The notes under the pieces: generated by a model
What the model was told of the DNA's origin: nothing
The model's input: only the letters and a program-made list of their open reading frames with translations
Databases searched by the model: none
Position numbers and translations under genes: made by a program
In this document: positions 18,873 through 21,706 of the stretch, one piece after another
Layout of the letters: each line of letters opens with the position of its first letter
Position numbering within the stretch: position 1 is the stretch's first letter
Origin: a virus
DNA length: 21,706 nucleotides
Virus record (IMG/VR): IMGVR_UViG_3300030109_001617
Location: 1-21,706 of that record
Reading direction: 5' to 3' (one strand)

Positions 18873-21358
18873 TGGGTGATACATACACTAGACAGTCCTC
18901 GTACACAGATGGAGATGTAATAACTGCGGCTCATACCAATGATGAGTTTAATCAATTATTAGCAGCATTTGCATCTAGTTCAGGACACACACACGATGGT
19001 ACAACTGCAGAAGGTGGTCCTATTACTAAGCTATTAGGTAATACACTTACCTTTGGTGCAGGAACTGCAGGAACAGATATAACAATTACATTTGATGGTG
19101 AAACAGCAGATGGTGTTTTACTATGGAAAGAAGACGAGGATTATTTTGAGTTTAGTGATGACATACTTATTGCTTCTACAGAGAAGCTACAATTCAGAGA
19201 CACAGCTATATACATCAATTCAAGTACCGATGGACAACTTGACCTTGTAGCTGATACAGAAATACAACTTGCCGCTACTACGATTGATATAAATGGTAAT
19301 GTAGATATATCAGGCACACTAACAATAGGTAGTGCAGGTATATCTGAAACAGAATTAGAAGTTCTTGATGGTCTCACTGTAACCACCACAGAAGTAAACA
19401 TATTAGATGGTGACACAAGTGCTTCATCTGTAACTGTAGCAGATGCAGACAGAGTTGTACTCAATGATGGTGGTACAATGAAGCAGGTAGCAGTCACTGA
19501 CTTGTCTGCTTACTTTGATGATGAAATAACTGCAATGCCTAACCTTGTAACTACGGCAGCTACAACAGTAGGTGCGTTAAACTCTGGTAGTATAACAAGT
19601 GGTTTCGGTACGATTGATACAGGTTCATCTACAATAACAACTACAGGTTTGATTACAGGTGGTTCTTTAGATATAGATGATGTTGTTATAAATGGAACAA
19701 CTATTGGACACACAGATGACACAGACCTTATAACTGTAGCGAGTGGTCTTGTAACAGTAGCAGGTGAAATATCTGTAACTACATTAGATATCGGTGGAAC
19801 AAATGTAACATCCACAGCTACAGAACTTAACTTATTAGATGGTGTATCAGGGTTAGTACAAGCCGACTTTACAAAACTAGCTGCTGTAGATGCAACAGCT
19901 ACAGAACTAAATATTATGGATGGTGATACTTCAGCATCATCAACTACACTTGCAGACGCAGACAGAATTGTAGTCAACGATGCAGGTACAATGAAACAAG
20001 TTGCATTAACTGATTTTGAGACTTACTTTGAATCTGCACTAGATACATTATCAAATGTAACAACAGTCGGTGCATTAAATAGTGGTTCAATAACAAGTGG
20101 TTTTGGTGCAATAGATGTTGGGTCAAGTAACTTAACTGCAACAGGTACAATATCTTTAGGTGCTACATCTTTTAATGATAATGCGATTACTAATGTAGGT
20201 GACATTGCACTTGATTCTATTAGTGCAGATGGAACAGATATTAACGTAGCAGTATCAGACAATTCAGGAACTGCATTTACAATTAAACAAGGCTCAGATG
20301 CTTATCTTATTGTAGATACAGGCAATAGTAGTGAATCAGTATCTATAGGCACAGGTATATCAGGCACAGCTATAACATTAGGTCATGGCACATCTGAAGT
20401 AACTGTAGGAGATAACTTAACTGTTACAGGTAACTTAACAGTATCAGGAACAACAACTACTGTAAACTCCACAACAGTAAATTTAAATGACCACAATATT
20501 GTATTAGATAGTGGTAATAGTACAAGTGCAGTTATTAATGGTGCAGGTATTACAATAGAAGGTGGCTCAGGTGATGATGCTACATTTACATATAATACAA
20601 CAGGACCTCAGTTTGAACTAAAGTTAGGTTCTAGTTTTGAAGACTTACAGATAGCTAAATTAACAGCTACGGAATTAGATATATCAGGTGATGCAGATAT
20701 TGATGGTACATTGGAAGCAGATGCTATAACAGTAAATGGAACTGCACTTAATACAGTTATTGCAGGAGTCACAGTAACAAACGCAACAACAGCAGCAGTA
20801 GCAACAACAGTTACAATATCAGACAATGAAAATACAAATGAAGATAATGCTATTGTATTTACTGCAGGTGGTGATGTAGATGGTGGTAATATAGGATTAG
20901 AAAGTGATGGTGATTTAACTTATAATCCAAGCACAGGTAGATTAACTGCAACACAATTAGCAGGCACATTACAAACTGCGGCTCAAGCTAATGTAACGTC
21001 GTTAGGCACACTAACTACATTAACAGTAGATAATGTAATAGTTAATGGCACTACAATAGGTCACACAGATGATACAGATTTAATTACACTAGCAGATGGG
21101 ATAGCTACTGTAGCAGGTGAAGTGTCTATGACTACACTTGACATAGGTGGTACGAATGTAACGTCTACTGCCGCAGAACTTAACATCATGGATGGTAATA
21201 CGTCTGCTTCTGCAATAACATTAGCAGATGCAGATAGATTAGTAACCAATGATGACGGTACTATGAAACAAGTAGCATTGACTACTTTAAAAACATATTT
21301 AACTAGTGCAGGGTTTACTACAGATGACCCAACAGCACTTGCAATTGCGTTAGGATAA
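18872..21358 (+). CDS. Repeat-rich tail fibre (828 aa)
   Basis: Probable receptor-binding fibre. The N-terminus (YTDGDVITAAHTNDEFNQLL, then GHTHDG at 38-43) resembles fibre attachment regions; the two histidines H39 and H41 may bind metal. The rest is a beta-rich, Thr/Ser/Gly/Asp-dominated rod made of repeats. Unit A (44 aa, three copies) has NIMDG-TSAS-ADADR-ND-GTMKQVA. Unit B (55 aa, two copies) has NGTTIGHTDDTDLIT and TTLDIGGTNVTST. Unit C (31 aa, two copies) has TTVGALNSGSITSGFG. The protein ends right after the third A copy, without a large distinct tip domain. A separate receptor tip or chaperone may be encoded downstream. Confidence 0.85.
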   Translation: MGDTYTRQSSYTDGDVITAAHTNDEFNQLLAAFASSSGHTHDGTTAEGGPITKLLGNTLTFGAGTAGTDITITFDGETADGVLLWKEDEDYFEFSDDILIASTEKLQFRDTAIYINSSTDGQLDLVADTEIQLAATTIDINGNVDISGTLTIGSAGISETELEVLDGLTVTTTEVNILDGDTSASSVTVADADRVVLNDGGTMKQVAVTDLSAYFDDEITAMPNLVTTAATTVGALNSGSITSGFGTIDTGSSTITTTGLITGGSLDIDDVVINGTTIGHTDDTDLITVASGLVTVAGEISVTTLDIGGTNVTSTATELNLLDGVSGLVQADFTKLAAVDATATELNIMDGDTSASSTTLADADRIVVNDAGTMKQVALTDFETYFESALDTLSNVTTVGALNSGSITSGFGAIDVGSSNLTATGTISLGATSFNDNAITNVGDIALDSISADGTDINVAVSDNSGTAFTIKQGSDAYLIVDTGNSSESVSIGTGISGTAITLGHGTSEVTVGDNLTVTGNLTVSGTTTTVNSTTVNLNDHNIVLDSGNSTSAVINGAGITIEGGSGDDATFTYNTTGPQFELKLGSSFEDLQIAKLTATELDISGDADIDGTLEADAITVNGTALNTVIAGVTVTNATTAAVATTVTISDNENTNEDNAIVFTAGGDVDGGNIGLESDGDLTYNPSTGRLTATQLAGTLQTAAQANVTSLGTLTTLTVDNVIVNGTTIGHTDDTDLITLADGIATVAGEVSMTTLDIGGTNVTSTAAELNIMDGNTSASAITLADADRLVTNDDGTMKQVALTTLKTYLTSAGFTTDDPTALAIALG
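19388..19519 (+). repeat. Fibre repeat unit A, copy 1
   Basis: 44-codon unit beginning TEVNILDGD and ending in a TDLSAYFD-type close. It has the same length (132 bp) as copies 2 and 3, with the GTMKQVA core conserved. Confidence 0.8.
19562..19654 (+). repeat. Fibre repeat unit C, copy 1
   Basis: 31-codon unit starting TTVGALNSGSITSGFG. The second copy is at 20060-20152; six of the first 16 codons differ without changing the residue. Confidence 0.75.
19679..19843 (+). repeat. Fibre repeat unit B, copy 1
   Basis: 55-codon unit DVVINGTTIGHTDDTDLIT through ATELNLLDG. It runs into a short variant TELN/LDG block before the A2 copy. Confidence 0.8.
19901..20032 (+). repeat. Fibre repeat unit A, copy 2
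   Basis: 44-codon unit TELNIMDGDTSASSTT to ETYFE, followed by repeat C copy 2. Confidence 0.8.
20060..20152 (+). repeat. Fibre repeat unit C, copy 2
   Basis: 31-codon unit TTVGALNSGSITSGFG to LTATGTI. It follows an A unit, as copy 1 does, so A and C form a higher-order A-C module. Confidence 0.75.
21032..21196 (+). repeat. Fibre repeat unit B, copy 2
   Basis: 55-codon unit NVIVNGTTIGHTDDTDLIT to AAELNIMDG. It overlaps the start of A copy 3, so B and A share the ELN-DG junction. Confidence 0.8.
21173..21304 (+). repeat. Fibre repeat unit A, copy 3
   Basis: 44-codon unit AELNIMDGNTSASAIT to KTYLT, near the end of the fibre gene. Confidence 0.8.
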
Positions 21359-21362
21359 TAAC

Positions 21363-21706
21363 ATGGCAAATACATTTAAAGTGGTCACATTCGCTGCCGA
21401 GCCAAATGCTGCAGGAAGTCCGTATACAATATACACAACTCCTGGTAGTACAACTACAGTGGTGATTGGACTCATACTCACAAACATAAATACATCTCAA
21501 GTAACCACAGAAGTAGAGCTTGTATCTACTACATCAGGTGGTGGTAGAGGAGCAACTAACGGAACAGCTTTCTTGGTTAAAGATGCACCTATACCTGTAG
21601 GTTCATCGCTAGAACTATTGACAGGTGGTAAAGTTATACTTGAGACAGGGGACTTACTAAGAGTAGACTGCTCCGTAGCAGACAAACTAAGTGGCACACT
21701 AAGTAT
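21363..21706 (+). CDS. Virion or tail protein, cut by the window end (at least 114 aa)
   Basis: ATG at 21363, 4 bases after the fibre stop; the frame stays open to the last base, so the 3' end is missing. The visible part is beta-rich: ANTFKVVTF, SPYTIYTTPGSTTTVVIGLILTN, TEVELVSTTSGGG, then FLVKDAPIPVGSSLELL and GGKVILETGDLLRVDCSVA. The block LVKDAPIPVG-x-x-L-x-x-x-x-G-K-x-x-LETGD is one I recall from small structural proteins encoded after fibre genes in marine phages. A fibre-associated or tail-decorating protein is the likely role. Confidence 0.7.
   Translation, partial: MANTFKVVTFAAEPNAAGSPYTIYTTPGSTTTVVIGLILTNINTSQVTTEVELVSTTSGGGRGATNGTAFLVKDAPIPVGSSLELLTGGKVILETGDLLRVDCSVADKLSGTLS

Noticed and set aside
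19388-21304. Repeats as a CRISPR array or satellite DNA
   Set aside because: The units are in-frame protein repeats of 31-55 codons with silent DNA divergence, without short identical repeats and unique spacers.
19141-21375. Series of leftward ORFs opposite the tail fibre
   Set aside because: They are Val/Ser/Ala-rich shadows of the Thr/Asp/Gly-rich fibre repeats and repeat with the same period.

Overview
The window is a 21.7 kb segment of an AT-rich tailed-phage genome (Caudoviricetes) of short-tailed, podovirus-like build. The order small terminase, large terminase, portal, scaffold, major capsid, decoration-like protein, head-to-tail adaptor, tail nozzle, tail fibre is diagnostic. No tape-measure, sheath or baseplate gene is present. 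The low GC, the lysine-rich small proteins, the TELN/LDG-type fibre repeats and a DUF1289-type microprotein suggest a marine phage of a proteobacterium. SAR11-like or other alphaproteobacterial hosts are plausible but not proven. There is no integrase, tRNA or CRISPR array in the window, and replication genes must lie outside it.

Layout. Positions 1-347 are non-coding, with short repeats and a 12-bp palindrome. Positions 348-840 hold a leftward unit (82-aa basic protein) and a divergent promoter pair. The leftward promoter has a consensus -35, a 17-bp spacer and TATAAA. It is followed by an all-pyrimidine leader and a UUCG-loop terminator before the gene, so it may make a small RNA of about 68 nt. 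The rightward promoter drives a 66-aa protein and a short structured 3' region ended by a terminator (1117-1156). From 1167 to 6339 lies a tightly packed rightward cassette of small genes. It contains a lysis pair (3TM-type holin and T4-type lysozyme), an EF-hand protein, many strongly basic proteins, a membrane protein and an HNH-like protein. Several microgenes shorter than 60 codons were found only by direct reading: a 42-aa protein with eight cysteines that looks like a metallothionein, a 44-aa DUF1289-type protein, a 55-aa basic protein, and 37- and 38-aa ORFs.

Positions 6332-10927 hold the packaging module (small terminase, helper, large terminase, portal, short coiled-coil protein). 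Positions 10937-13612 encode an 891-aa mosaic virion protein and 13678-14544 the scaffold. The capsid gene has its own promoter, whose 21-bp core matches the promoter at 816-836 at 20 positions. It also has a leader of about 164 nt and a strong Shine-Dalgarno. After the adjacent decoration gene there is an intrinsic terminator (16379-16408). The capsid pair therefore looks like a separately boosted transcription unit. Tail genes follow: adaptor with an inserted beta-rich domain, nozzle, an 828-aa repeat-built fibre, and a last gene cut by the window end.

The genes are mostly chained by TAATG, ATGA or GTGA stop/start overlaps, which implies translational coupling along a long late operon. The most novel material is the promoter hub at the left, the shared promoter motif, the cysteine-rich microprotein, and the cassette of basic small proteins next to the lysis genes. 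All functional calls are from sequence reading and memory of families; no database search was run.
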